Counted from the stretch's first letter, positions 26,464 to 35,436 are shown. The stretch is DNA of 43,708 bases from Neobacillus bataviensis LMG 21833 (GCF_000307875.1 NZ_AJLS01000007.1:1-43708); one strand, 5' to 3'. Notes: generated by a model not told the origin, from the sequence alone. Numbers and translations: made by a program.

Positions 26464-29400
26464 TTACGATTTCAACTGCCTTAGCATCTCCTGCACCTTC
26501 AACATCATCTCTTTATAAAAAGCGTACAATTCCTCGCCGTTGGCAAACTCCTTGTAGTCGTAATCAAGTGTTTCCTTTTCCTTTTGATAGGCTGCAGCCA
26601 TTTCCTCTAATGCGAAAATAAGCTGTGCAGCACTTTCTTGATTAATTAACTCCACGCTACGGCGCTCCGATTTCTTTTCAAGCTGCGCCATTTGTTTCTG
26701 ATTAAGCGACTTAAAAGCTTGATAGATTTCGTACTCCACAAATTTCGTCGTTTTCGTTAAATTCACAAACGGCTCCCATGCATCTTCCTCAAGCTCTTTA
26801 TCGTACACATAGAGGGCGCCGCGTTTTTTAATGGTTCTTGTATAAACGGCTTGAATAAATTGAGTCATGGTCACTTCTTTGTCCTTTTGAGACGCTAGAA
26901 CCTGCTCAATCTCAGCAATCTTTTCCTGAATGAAGCGGTATTTCCGCACCTCTGATTTCACTTTTTCAATCAGCTTAGGGGAACGGATGAGGTTTTCCCT
27001 CGCTAACTCCACATTCGTGCTGCCAAAAATATCGCTCGAACCGACCACTTCCATGCTGCCGGCAACCATGTCCTGCAACTGACGAAGCACCTGTTTCAAG
27101 TTTCCAAGATTCGCTTTCTCTAACTTCTTCGGATCCACTTCATATGCAGCAAATAACGCCCCAATATTCACGTCTTTCGTAAAATGACACTGGAACCGTG
27201 CGCTCGTATTTTGGTCGTCATTTTTCTCTTGTATGCAACCAATGCCCTGAGCCTGATCAAATAGAGTACGTACACTAGAATTGTATTGTTTAACCCTCTC
27301 GTTCTGGTACGTATCGCCCCATGATTTTTCCGGAATCGGTGAAGGGAGGTAGGCCCAGTTTTCCTTCGCGGTTTGCACCAGGTGGCGGCCGACGCCTTCT
27401 TTTTCTAAAATTGTTTTTTCATAGGATTTTTCATAGATAGACAATGGCGAGTAGGCAAACAATGGGATTCCATTCTTTGTATTCAGCCAGAATATCCGAT
27501 TCTTCAGCTCACTTTCTTTGATCGTAAATCGGGAATGGCTGAGTGAATGCTTCTCGAAATTTTTAATGCCATTGAAAATATTCGGTGCCTTCACCGGCAC
27601 TGACACAAAGCCCCATTGCGGGAAGTGCAGCTGGCCATTGCTGTTCGCAAGATGGAAGACAGGCAGCGCATCGCGATCCAAACGGGCGGCAATCTTGTCT
27701 TCAATAATCTTATCGATTGGCAAGTCATCGCCATATTTCAGCCGTAAAAAGTCCTCCATTGACTTAGTAATCAATTCCCCGAACTGGTCGGTCAAGAATT
27801 CTGAGACCGTGCCAACGACATCTACATCGGTTTCCTTCACCCAATAGTTTGATTTTTCAAGGAGCATTTCCGACCATTGCTGCACCAATAATTCACCGTC
27901 TTTAGAATCAAACATCCGCTGAATTTCGCGGGCGACATCAGGTACACTGACAAGATGCCAATAATAGGTGACATCGTTATCCTGTTTTACTTCCTCGCCA
28001 TCAACGAGGATATCGGCATTCTTTTCAAAAATTCCGCGCAGCGTTTCTAAGATTTCTTTATAAACCACATAGATCTTGTTATTCTGGTTATTTAACAGCT
28101 GGTATAGATCCTCATAGAATTCAATCATTTCTTCGGTTCTTGCCTTTTCCGCCCGGGCATGATACTCATTCAGCTTGGCTTCAATGTAGGCATTTTTTTT
28201 ACGATCCTTTGAAATAAAAGCGCTGCGGGCATCCTCGAGTTTGTTGTAGGCATACTCCTGTTCAGTAGTAATTGCTTTTGGCAGCCGCTCTAAACGGTCG
28301 CGAAGTCCTTCCACATAGACCTGCAGGGTTTTCAACAAACAGAAGCCATCATTAGAGTAAATCAGACGGGAGGCAAAGATAGGCCCTTTTTGGGGATGCA
28401 GGAAAAAGCGCTCAAGCTGGCGGCGGAATTCCTCCATGATTTCCCCAGGTAGCTGTTTTTTACATTTGCGATATTGATCCTTTGCTTTTAGTAAAAACTC
28501 GCGCTCCAATTCTTCATCCAAATTGATCACGGATGTTTTAATCACATTGTTGTATGAGAAACGGTCACTGTTTTCAAAACCAGATAATGGTTCCGGGACT
28601 CGATCATTGAAGCGCTGGTGCACGGAATCCGGGTCGATGCGCAGTTTTTCTAAAAATTGCTCTACTTCCGTTTGATCCGGGCCGGCATCAAACATCGTGT
28701 TCATTTTTTCAAACAGCTTATAACCGATGTAGGTGGTCATTTCTTCCAGCGGAATTTCCGCCATCGATGCGCCGATAATATTGTATTGATAGTTGGCGGC
28801 ATAGGGCTTTGGCATTTGGGCGATATTGGTGCGGATGTTGCTGATGTAGTCGTGGATGGCAAACTCTTCTCCGGATTTCTTTTCTTCATTGGCCATAAAG
28901 TTGGTGATATTTTCAGCGGTGACATTCATGCAGTAATCATAAGCGTTCTCAAGCCACTTGCCTTCCAGGTTCGTCCCGGAGATCAAATGACAGAGATTGA
29001 ACGGCGGCATGGGGGAGTTAACATCTAAGAGGCTGCCGTATTTCATTGCAAAGCGTTCGTTGCGTTCATCACAGTTCATCCAGTAGTCAAGTTCTTTAAG
29101 GGCGGCATAGCCGTTTTTCTCAATATATTCGACGGTGTGCGAGCTTAAGCCTCGTTTGGACAAATTCACATCTGGCGTGAACAGGTACCCAAGGATGCTG
29201 ACCTTATCAACACCGGTGGAGCCGAATTTCCGCTCCATAATCCCGCGTGTAATATAGGCAATATCGAGGTAGCAGCCGCTGCCTGTACCACCGGAAAGAC
29301 CAGTCAGGATAAAAACATATAATCGTTTGCCTGTTCCCTCAAGGACAGCTTCGATTTTTCGTTCGATCGTTTGCACAACTTGATTGATTTTTGTAAACAG

Positions 29401-29856
29401 CAGTAACCTGCCGGCTTGGCGAACACCCGATGCCCCGCTGATGCCATCGGTAATCAACAGCTCCGGTGACAGCCATTCCTTTATGTACGGCTCAATCGTG
29501 CTGCGGTTTTGCAGGAGGCCGCCGATTTCAGGGTTGGATAAGAGGACAAATTCTTTATTCGGGTCAAGGCCGATGCCTTTATAGTTTTTATTGCGGTCAT
29601 ATTCATTTGTTTCGAAAGCGAGAAATTCAATGTTATTCGGCTTTTCCTTTTTCTTTTTAGATAACGGGTCCTGCGGCAGCTTGAAGCGGCGATTCACTTG
29701 GTATTTCAAACGAAGAAGGGCATCAATCCCCGTCCCCCCAAGGCCGATGACAAGCATCGGATTATCAATTGTATCAACGCGGATTTTCTCCGAAATAATG
29801 CCCCCGCCTAACGAAACATCCAACTGCTGAATATGCTCTCTCACACTAGCTTTCAT
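26464..29856 (-). CDS. Tubulin-like GTPase (Tubulin_2 type)
   Basis: 1130 aa; ATG with GGGAGG nine bases upstream (an in-frame TTG six bases earlier is less well placed). The N-terminal ~450 residues look like tubulin/FtsZ: a first glycine loop GLGGTG at 38-43 and the signature loop SGGTGSG at 188-194 that binds the GTP phosphates. It is far longer than FtsZ or TubZ, with a ~650-residue mostly helical C-terminal part of unknown role. No membrane helix is seen. It may form GTP-dependent filaments or rings at the membrane with the vWA and GTPase proteins. Polymerisation is unproven. Confidence 0.85.
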   Translation of the reverse strand: MKASVREHIQQLDVSLGGGIISEKIRVDTIDNPMLVIGLGGTGIDALLRLKYQVNRRFKLPQDPLSKKKKEKPNNIEFLAFETNEYDRNKNYKGIGLDPNKEFVLLSNPEIGGLLQNRSTIEPYIKEWLSPELLITDGISGASGVRQAGRLLLFTKINQVVQTIERKIEAVLEGTGKRLYVFILTGLSGGTGSGCYLDIAYITRGIMERKFGSTGVDKVSILGYLFTPDVNLSKRGLSSHTVEYIEKNGYAALKELDYWMNCDERNERFAMKYGSLLDVNSPMPPFNLCHLISGTNLEGKWLENAYDYCMNVTAENITNFMANEEKKSGEEFAIHDYISNIRTNIAQMPKPYAANYQYNIIGASMAEIPLEEMTTYIGYKLFEKMNTMFDAGPDQTEVEQFLEKLRIDPDSVHQRFNDRVPEPLSGFENSDRFSYNNVIKTSVINLDEELEREFLLKAKDQYRKCKKQLPGEIMEEFRRQLERFFLHPQKGPIFASRLIYSNDGFCLLKTLQVYVEGLRDRLERLPKAITTEQEYAYNKLEDARSAFISKDRKKNAYIEAKLNEYHARAEKARTEEMIEFYEDLYQLLNNQNNKIYVVYKEILETLRGIFEKNADILVDGEEVKQDNDVTYYWHLVSVPDVAREIQRMFDSKDGELLVQQWSEMLLEKSNYWVKETDVDVVGTVSEFLTDQFGELITKSMEDFLRLKYGDDLPIDKIIEDKIAARLDRDALPVFHLANSNGQLHFPQWGFVSVPVKAPNIFNGIKNFEKHSLSHSRFTIKESELKNRIFWLNTKNGIPLFAYSPLSIYEKSYEKTILEKEGVGRHLVQTAKENWAYLPSPIPEKSWGDTYQNERVKQYNSSVRTLFDQAQGIGCIQEKNDDQNTSARFQCHFTKDVNIGALFAAYEVDPKKLEKANLGNLKQVLRQLQDMVAGSMEVVGSSDIFGSTNVELARENLIRSPKLIEKVKSEVRKYRFIQEKIAEIEQVLASQKDKEVTMTQFIQAVYTRTIKKRGALYVYDKELEEDAWEPFVNLTKTTKFVEYEIYQAFKSLNQKQMAQLEKKSERRSVELINQESAAQLIFALEEMAAAYQKEKETLDYDYKEFANGEELYAFYKEMMLKVQEMLRQLKS

Positions 29857-29889
29857 GCACAAATTCCTCCCTGGCTGTTAATATCCATA

Positions 29890-29918
29890 TATATAAAGAC
29901 GATAAATAACGTGATAAA
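29890..29918 (-). promoter_or_regulatory. Weak internal promoter candidate before the tubulin-like gene
   Basis: On the minus strand TTTATC and TATATA are 17 bases apart, upstream of the ribosome site. The -35 match is poor, and the AT-rich context makes chance matches likely. Confidence 0.25.
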
Positions 29919-29927
29919 GATTCAATT

Positions 29928-29940
29928 GGTGCCTGACACC
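29928..29940. repeat. 13-bp interrupted palindrome GGTGCCTGACACC
   Basis: A GGTG/CACC stem with a five-base centre abuts the stop codon of the upstream vWA gene. Its exact reverse complement recurs inside a coding sequence at 33385-33397. No T-run follows on the minus strand, so it is not a plain terminator. Confidence 0.6.
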
Positions 29941-31722
29941 CTATCCAATATACTCAACGTAAATAGTTTTATTAACTTTTTTTGGAATGATCCGCAGGCG
30001 GTCGTTCCGCTTTACTACTAACCCTTTTTTGGCGTCAATGGCTCGGCCGCCTTTTTCAATGGTGCAGTCGGAATTATTGACGAGCAGGAGCGCATCACCT
30101 GCTGCCGGTTTGAAAACGACTCCTTCCGTTTCAGCAAACTCTGGTGACAGCGACAAAAGCTGGTGCAGTCGGAATTTACCTTTAAAGCTCTTTAATTTCT
30201 TGAATTGCGGGCTGGTGCGTTCGCCAGTATCCTCATCCTTCATTTCTACGACGATTTGGCCGCTAAAGCCGCGACCCGCTTGTTTTATTTTTCCTAAAAG
30301 GAGGTAAGCAAGCGCTGCGAGCACGAGGGCACCTACCAAACCACCAAAAACATAAAGCCACGGAAAAGGTTTCTCTTCCTCGGACGATACCTTAACCGGT
30401 TTTGCCGTCACAGGCGCAGCCGCCGCATGTTGCACGGTAATCTTTTGCGGCTCGGTCTCGCGGAAAAAGCTAGAATCCTCCGCCTTCACAACTACCTCAT
30501 AGCTAGAGGAATTTCCAAGCTTGAACTGACCGGTAAACCCTTGATCCCCGGAATTTAAAACGGCTTCCTCTGTTTTTCCCTTTTCAAGGTCTTTGACATA
30601 AAGAGTCGCTTTCATCGATTTATAGATTTCTTTATCGGTAATTGCGGTGCCGTTATCCTCAAAAACGGCGCCAATCTCCACCGTTTCACCCGCCTTGTAA
30701 CTTTGCTTAGCAAAAGGAGCAAGCTTCAGCTGTAAATCATAATTGAACACAAGATTGATATCGATTTTGTCCTGTGGCACGCCTTTGACCTTCAGCGTCC
30801 AATCGCCCTCCACCGGTTTCCTCAGCTTCAACATCGAATAGGTCTTTGACCGTGACAGCAGCACCTGATCGGAAGGAATCGCCACCTCCCTACCGGACGG
30901 ATCAATCAGCTTTACCTCGACCGGCTGGCCCGACATAAGCGAAATATTTGCTTCTAACACATTTTCGTTTGGTACCGTAATCTTGATATCCTGAAAGTCG
31001 CCATTTCCTACTAACTGGTCGACAGGAACAATTTTTAACTTTAAGTGGTTCGCAAAAATTTCACTAAGGATACCGGGAAGCCTATCTGCTGAAGTAGCTT
31101 CAAAGAATTTCCCACCAGTGCTCTCCGCTACATTGGTGAGCGCATCTTTATTTAACTTGCCATCTGCATTTAAGCCGATGGTATAAATCGGATACCCCTT
31201 CGCCCGCGCATCCGCAACTGCCTTCTTTAAATCCTCATCCGCCTCGGCAACGGTTTTCGACTTCTTCGGATTCAATTCGTTGTTCCCATCGGCAAGCAAC
31301 ACAATCAATGGGAAATACCCCTGCTCATGGCTCGAACCCAACACCTTTACCGCTTCCTTCACACCAGTAGATAAATCGGTATAGGTGTATTTTTCAACCG
31401 AGTCCACAAAATCCTTTAAATCCTTTTTATCCTGTTCTGAGTGGATTTTAACCAGTGCTTTTTCCCGCATTACTTCATCAGAATAGGCAATGGCACCAAT
31501 TTTATCGCCGTTAAGGGAAGCCATATCAATAAACATTTTCATAGCTTCACTGCTAATATTACTCGGATCACTGCTCTTCATGGAATTACTGACATCTACG
31601 ACCAGCATCCCTTCAATCCTTGAAGTGGAATGCAGGGGACTCTCTGCGCGTACACTTAAATAATTACTGTTGCAGAGTAAGAACATCATCACTATAAAGC
31701 TACTAATCCATTTTTTTATCAT
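29941..31722 (-). CDS. Secreted, membrane-anchored vWA-domain protein
   Basis: 593 aa; GGAGG nine bases before the ATG. A signal peptide (likely cut after VRA, residue 26) leads into a vWA domain at ~36-220 with MIDAS residues D43-x-S45-x-S47, TDLSTG and LADGNNE. Beta-rich domains follow to ~430. A membrane helix lies at ~453-479 and is followed by a ~114-residue cytosolic beta-rich tail. The vWA domain is therefore outside and the tail can signal inside. It is the first gene of the minus-strand operon and probably the receptor or docking part of the system; its ligand is unknown. Confidence 0.88.
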   Translation of the reverse strand: MIKKWISSFIVMMFLLCNSNYLSVRAESPLHSTSRIEGMLVVDVSNSMKSSDPSNISSEAMKMFIDMASLNGDKIGAIAYSDEVMREKALVKIHSEQDKKDLKDFVDSVEKYTYTDLSTGVKEAVKVLGSSHEQGYFPLIVLLADGNNELNPKKSKTVAEADEDLKKAVADARAKGYPIYTIGLNADGKLNKDALTNVAESTGGKFFEATSADRLPGILSEIFANHLKLKIVPVDQLVGNGDFQDIKITVPNENVLEANISLMSGQPVEVKLIDPSGREVAIPSDQVLLSRSKTYSMLKLRKPVEGDWTLKVKGVPQDKIDINLVFNYDLQLKLAPFAKQSYKAGETVEIGAVFEDNGTAITDKEIYKSMKATLYVKDLEKGKTEEAVLNSGDQGFTGQFKLGNSSSYEVVVKAEDSSFFRETEPQKITVQHAAAAPVTAKPVKVSSEEEKPFPWLYVFGGLVGALVLAALAYLLLGKIKQAGRGFSGQIVVEMKDEDTGERTSPQFKKLKSFKGKFRLHQLLSLSPEFAETEGVVFKPAAGDALLLVNNSDCTIEKGGRAIDAKKGLVVKRNDRLRIIPKKVNKTIYVEYIG

Positions 31723-31925
31723 CTGTGTGCACCTCCACTAGCAGTTTCCTATTTCGCGCAAATATTACAAAAAAATCCTGTTATGAACCTATTTTATCAT
31801 CGTTATAAATATATTCCCAAGCAATAATCCCTAGAATTTTAAAAATTTTCCTATTATAATGAAAATAAACTTAATATTCTGGAAAAGTAATGTACTTTTT
31901 ATTTCAATCAAACAGGGGGAATATC
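31723..31925. promoter_or_regulatory. Divergent intergenic region with a TATAAT box
   Basis: This AT-rich gap must carry the promoters for the minus-strand vWA/tubulin operon and the plus-strand three-gene group. A perfect TATAAT lies at 31855-31860 for the plus strand, with only a weak TAGAAT at the -35 distance. No convincing minus-strand promoter was found. Confidence 0.35.
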
Positions 31926-32075
31926 ATGTACAGCATCGTATTTACTAGTATTCTAGTGTTAATCCTGCTTTGGAAAACCTATAAACTTTTGAAAAATAAA
32001 CGCAGCAGCGGCCATTTCAAAGATATTGATGAAGAACTAGTCATCATGTTAAACGAAGGTGATTCCATTGGCTAA
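31926..32075 (+). CDS. Small single-span membrane protein
   Basis: 49 aa; AGGGGGA just upstream of the ATG. An in-frame start at 31890 lacks a ribosome site. One N-terminal membrane helix (~3-17), then a basic and an acidic part. The next gene starts inside its 3' end, so the two are coupled. Family not recognised. Confidence 0.7.
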   Translation: MYSIVFTSILVLILLWKTYKLLKNKRSSGHFKDIDEELVIMLNEGDSIG

Positions 32076-33027
32076 ACAAGCCGTTCAGTTATCGAAGAAA
32101 AAGCGAACAACCTATCGTTTTCAAAAGCTAAAAATGTGTAAAAAATGCCATCGTTATTCTGTTTTAAAGGATGAAGCATGCCCAACCTGCGGGACGAAAT
32201 TTGCTGGAATTGAAAGTCTCGTAAAATCTATTATTAAAAAAAGGGTAACAACAGAAGTGATTCGACTATTAATCGTTGTCTGTCTTGGCATTCTATTCGC
32301 TCCTACGATTCACACTATGTACTATTCCTTATTCGCTGGCCTCATCTTTTGCACCTGCTATATGGCTCTAAACACTATGTTCCTGAAAAGTGAGTATTTC
32401 CATCAATTGAAAAAGCTGCTCCGGGTTGATTTTCGTAAAATTCAAGCGGGGATTCAGTTTGACAGTGACCTTGCGAAAGCAGATGTGACGGAAGCGAGAC
32501 TGGCGCAGGCTGATGAAAAGCTTCGTGAAATTGGCGATTTGATTTCCACAGACCGCATAAAAATTCGTCGCGTGATGGTATTAAACAAGATTGCCCTTCG
32601 GAGTGATATGGAACTGGAGCTTGAACCCCTTATTCCATCATCATATGATAAGAATTTTGTGAAATATGCACTAGAGGTGGTAAAAATCAATCGTACCCTG
32701 ATGACGAAAAAGGGGATTGCCTACTTTATCCATTATCGAGATGCGATTGTTATCGATTTCGGAATGGATTCGCTTATTGCTGCCGCCGGAACAGCCTTAC
32801 GGATGAGGCTATACATTCTTGAATTTGCCCCATTTATCGAAGAATTTCTAGATTATTTTCCAAAGGAACGCGTCTTACGGCTGTGTAATATCATCCATGC
32901 CAATCCAGAAATCGATTGGGGCAGCCTTAAGGAAACTACCATTCGGTTAGTGGAGAAAAAGTATTCCTATGATCCGGATTTCAAGCGTTTTAGTATCGGA
33001 AAAGAAAGGGCCTTCAGTCATGCGTAA
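32068..33027 (+). CDS. Zinc-ribbon membrane protein of unknown function
   Basis: About 319 aa. The TTG start has GAAGGTG seven bases upstream; a GTG three codons earlier lies in that site. A four-cysteine zinc ribbon (C24, C27, C38, C41) is followed by two membrane helices at ~68-108, then ~210 mostly helical cytosolic residues. I do not recognise the family. It overlaps the genes on both sides. The zinc ribbon echoes that of the GTPase in the divergent operon, which hints at a shared system but is not proof. Confidence 0.78.
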   Translation: MAKQAVQLSKKKRTTYRFQKLKMCKKCHRYSVLKDEACPTCGTKFAGIESLVKSIIKKRVTTEVIRLLIVVCLGILFAPTIHTMYYSLFAGLIFCTCYMALNTMFLKSEYFHQLKKLLRVDFRKIQAGIQFDSDLAKADVTEARLAQADEKLREIGDLISTDRIKIRRVMVLNKIALRSDMELELEPLIPSSYDKNFVKYALEVVKINRTLMTKKGIAYFIHYRDAIVIDFGMDSLIAAAGTALRMRLYILEFAPFIEEFLDYFPKERVLRLCNIIHANPEIDWGSLKETTIRLVEKKYSYDPDFKRFSIGKERAFSHA

Positions 33028-34786
33028 ATCAACCGTTTATAAAAAAGTGATTAGGTCGCAGAACTTTTTCTTGCTGCTGCTCACGATCCTGCTCGTTCTC
33101 GTCGGCGGCAAAATCATCCTGGCACATGAAAAAATCGCTGATTATGAAGAAGCGGTGAGATTGTATCAGTCCGGCAATTTAGTTGGTGCTGAAAAGAAGT
33201 TCCGCGCCGCGAAGCGAAATCTATCCGTCATAGACCATAATCAAGTCATCAACCAGAAACTCGCCATTCTCTCACCGATTCGTGAAGCCATGGAAGACCT
33301 GGATAAAGAGGCAGCTGCCTACCAAAAAGATCTTGATCAACTCGTTGATACCTACAACCGCTGGCAGGAGAACAGGGAAAAATGGGTGTCAGGCACCACG
33401 ATTCAACAGGACATGTATGGAGAGATGCTGACTCTGACAATGCTGGATCAGGATTTTGCAGGTTATTTTTCCGAAAGTAAGAAAACACAGCTAGATAATT
33501 TACAGAAGGGAGACGCTGAGGAGGAAGAGATTTTTGCCAGTTTAACAAAAATTCCTGCAGAGTACTACGGGGATGGGGAGTCCAAAACAAAAGAAATTCA
33601 GTCCGTGTTCCAGGACTATTACTCGGCTAAAATCAAGAGATTGATAGCGAAAAATGGTTCCATTGCTGAAACAGTAGATGAAGGAAATCGGCAATTTGCG
33701 CTGCTGACGAAGTTCACGATGGATTCCAGCTGGCTTCAGGACATCCTTGACAGCCATTTAGTAAAGGTACTTAATGCCTCAATCGGAAACAAGGATTATG
33801 CGGCATTTGCTGAGCAAGCAAACGCAATTAAAAACCTATCCTCAAATATGAAGGATGCCAAGGTATTTTCCGTTATCGAAAAAACAAAAGGGGAGTTGCT
33901 TAACAAAGCAAAGAGTCTTGTCGCCTCCAACAAATACGAGGAAGCCATCAGCCTCTATGAAGCCCTTAAACCATTAGAAAATACAGAGCAATTGATCACT
34001 AATGCCAATCTTGCCTGGGATCAACATGAGCCGGTTCGCCTCCTAAAGCGTCTCTATCCAACAAAGGAATTCACGAGCACTGTGAATGCGAAGAACAAAT
34101 GGGGTGCAGACATGGTCATTGCCGCTATCTCCAAAGACGGCGGAATTTATTTTGGCAAGCGGAAGGGAGAAGAGGCGCTGACGGTTACTGAGGGAACTCT
34201 TGAAGGCGCGCCGACAGTCACTTCACTGAACTTAGAAAGCAGCTATGGCTCAGCAAATGATCCGGTAATTTCTATCGATACCAAATCTAAGGAAAGGAAA
34301 CATCATTATTTGGCCTATGAAGTCCGCTTAGAAGCAATGGTGAAAATTCTTGATGTAGAAGCAGACAACGTCACCGTTGAATCCAAGCAGCTTTTATTAG
34401 TGGAAAATCCTGCAGGCCAAGGTGGGGGTGAACTTGCCTATTACGAACCGGATGCTCAGGGCGTGTATCGTTTTTCAAAAATAAAGATAGATTATGTTGA
34501 TATTCAGGTAAGCGAAGTGACTAATTACGTTGGGAAAAAGGTGCGCTTCACTGCAAATGCAGCGGCGAAAGCAAACGGAGGGGCACTGGTAACACTATCA
34601 GAAACCTACAACTATACCACAAACCGCTGGGAGAAGATGTATGTATTGTTAAAGGGGCAGTCGGATTTTACCATCTATAAGAGTTATACCGTCATTGGAA
34701 CCTTGAATGGGTACGAGGATATGACCGACGAAAACGGCGAGCAGATTCGCGTTCCGGTTTTCACGGTGGAGAAAGTGGAGAAATAG
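33020..34786 (+). CDS. Membrane-anchored extracytoplasmic protein with TPR-like repeats
   Basis: 588 aa; the ATG at the end of the previous gene has AAAGGG nine bases upstream and is preferred to an earlier in-frame start. A membrane helix at ~15-34 is followed by an external helical part with TPR-like segments (YEEAVRLYQSGNLVGAEKKF, KYEEAISLYEALK) and a C-terminal ~150-residue beta-rich domain. Family not recognised. The architecture, helix then external TPRs, recalls the external half of the kinase in the secretion operon. It closes a tightly overlapping three-gene unit. Confidence 0.8.
   Translation: MRKSTVYKKVIRSQNFFLLLLTILLVLVGGKIILAHEKIADYEEAVRLYQSGNLVGAEKKFRAAKRNLSVIDHNQVINQKLAILSPIREAMEDLDKEAAAYQKDLDQLVDTYNRWQENREKWVSGTTIQQDMYGEMLTLTMLDQDFAGYFSESKKTQLDNLQKGDAEEEEIFASLTKIPAEYYGDGESKTKEIQSVFQDYYSAKIKRLIAKNGSIAETVDEGNRQFALLTKFTMDSSWLQDILDSHLVKVLNASIGNKDYAAFAEQANAIKNLSSNMKDAKVFSVIEKTKGELLNKAKSLVASNKYEEAISLYEALKPLENTEQLITNANLAWDQHEPVRLLKRLYPTKEFTSTVNAKNKWGADMVIAAISKDGGIYFGKRKGEEALTVTEGTLEGAPTVTSLNLESSYGSANDPVISIDTKSKERKHHYLAYEVRLEAMVKILDVEADNVTVESKQLLLVENPAGQGGGELAYYEPDAQGVYRFSKIKIDYVDIQVSEVTNYVGKKVRFTANAAAKANGGALVTLSETYNYTTNRWEKMYVLLKGQSDFTIYKSYTVIGTLNGYEDMTDENGEQIRVPVFTVEKVEK
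33385..33397. repeat. 13-bp interrupted palindrome GGTGTCAGGCACC inside a gene
   Basis: Exact reverse complement of the element at 29928-29940, here within the coding sequence, where it is read as part of a Val-Ser-Gly-Thr segment. Confidence 0.55.
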
Positions 34787-34812
34787 AAAAAGGCCAGTAA
34801 CGATTACTGGCC
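34787..34812 (-). terminator. Terminator, mainly for the minus-strand DUF4359 gene
   Basis: GGCCAGTAA and TTACTGGCC form a nine-base-pair stem with a three-base loop. On the minus strand it is followed by TTTTTC. On the plus strand it follows the TPR-like gene but lacks a good T-run (CTTG), so it may work weakly there too. Confidence 0.75.
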
Positions 34813-35112
34813 CTTGTCAAAGCTTGATAGTGGGATAAATTGATTGAAAACCCCAATCGTCGTAACCTTGCCCAGCCCCACATCCGTAAAATCCGTTTTA
34901 TAGACAGAGAAAACGAGATAATCGGACTTGGTTGTGCCAGCATCAAAGATGGATTTTCCCGCAACAGAGAGAATCCCCTTTTTAATAAGGTTGGATGACT
35001 GCTCCATGGTTTTGTGATTAATCCAATCAATATACTCGGCACGCTCAGGATTTGTAGCTGATAAAACAAAGATAATAAAAATGGACAATATGATGGATCC
35101 AAGACGCCTCAT
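34804..35112 (-). CDS. DUF4359 family protein
   Basis: 102-aa protein with an N-terminal membrane helix or uncleaved signal (IILSIFIIFVLS) and the NPxxxxYxxW pattern of DUF4359 (NPERAEYIDW). The rest is a short beta-rich external domain. Function unknown. An ATG seven codons upstream is possible, but GGAG eight bases before the chosen ATG decides the start. The gene converges on the TPR-like gene and shares its terminator hairpin. Confidence 0.82.
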   Translation of the reverse strand: MRRLGSIILSIFIIFVLSATNPERAEYIDWINHKTMEQSSNLIKKGILSVAGKSIFDAGTTKSDYLVFSVYKTDFTDVGLGKVTTIGVFNQFIPLSSFDKGQ

Positions 35113-35316
35113 GTTTCGAACTCCTATCCTCATAAAAATACATTAACAGCTTGTACATTCATATGTTCGTTCACCGTGAAAAATCACTTCACTGTACATT
35201 AATAAGAGGAAATAATATTTTGGTGACCCTCGACTCTTGCTATGTTAAATTAGTACTATTATTATCGTTTTCTAGTTCCGCTAAACATAACCAATAAAGG
35301 TAAAGGAGACAACACT
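35113..35316 (+). promoter_or_regulatory. Intergenic region with a good vegetative promoter and short repeats
   Basis: TTGCTA (35237-35242), a 17-base spacer and TATTAT (35260-35265) form a sigma-A-type promoter for the micropeptide and protease genes. Upstream are two direct TGTACATT copies (35152, 35193) and a TTCAC-C-GTGAA palindrome (35170-35180), possible operator elements. One TTCCGCTAAAC core like that of array 1 lies downstream of the -10. Confidence 0.55.
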
Positions 35317-35409
35317 GTGACAAGAAAATGGAAGTGGGCGCTTGGCTGTGTTATTTTCCTGCTATTTTTAAATGGGTTTGGAATTCTGGCGGTTACTTTT
35401 TTCAGGTGA
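35317..35409 (+). CDS. 30-aa membrane micropeptide
   Basis: GTG start with AAAGGAG eight bases upstream. The peptide is a short basic segment (TRKWKW), then a hydrophobic helix ending in FFR before the stop. It follows a good promoter and precedes the CPBP protease gene by 27 bases. Such peptides are easily missed; expression is unproven. Confidence 0.6.
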   Translation: MTRKWKWALGCVIFLLFLNGFGILAVTFFR

Positions 35410-35436
35410 GTAGAGGAGAGGCAGGGGGATTAGTGG

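Noticed and set aside
26464..29856. Plasmid-partition TubZ or cell-division FtsZ
   Set aside because: More than twice their length, with no TubR-like gene or centromere repeats beside it and an rRNA operon close by, so a chromosomal Tubulin_2-type protein fits better.
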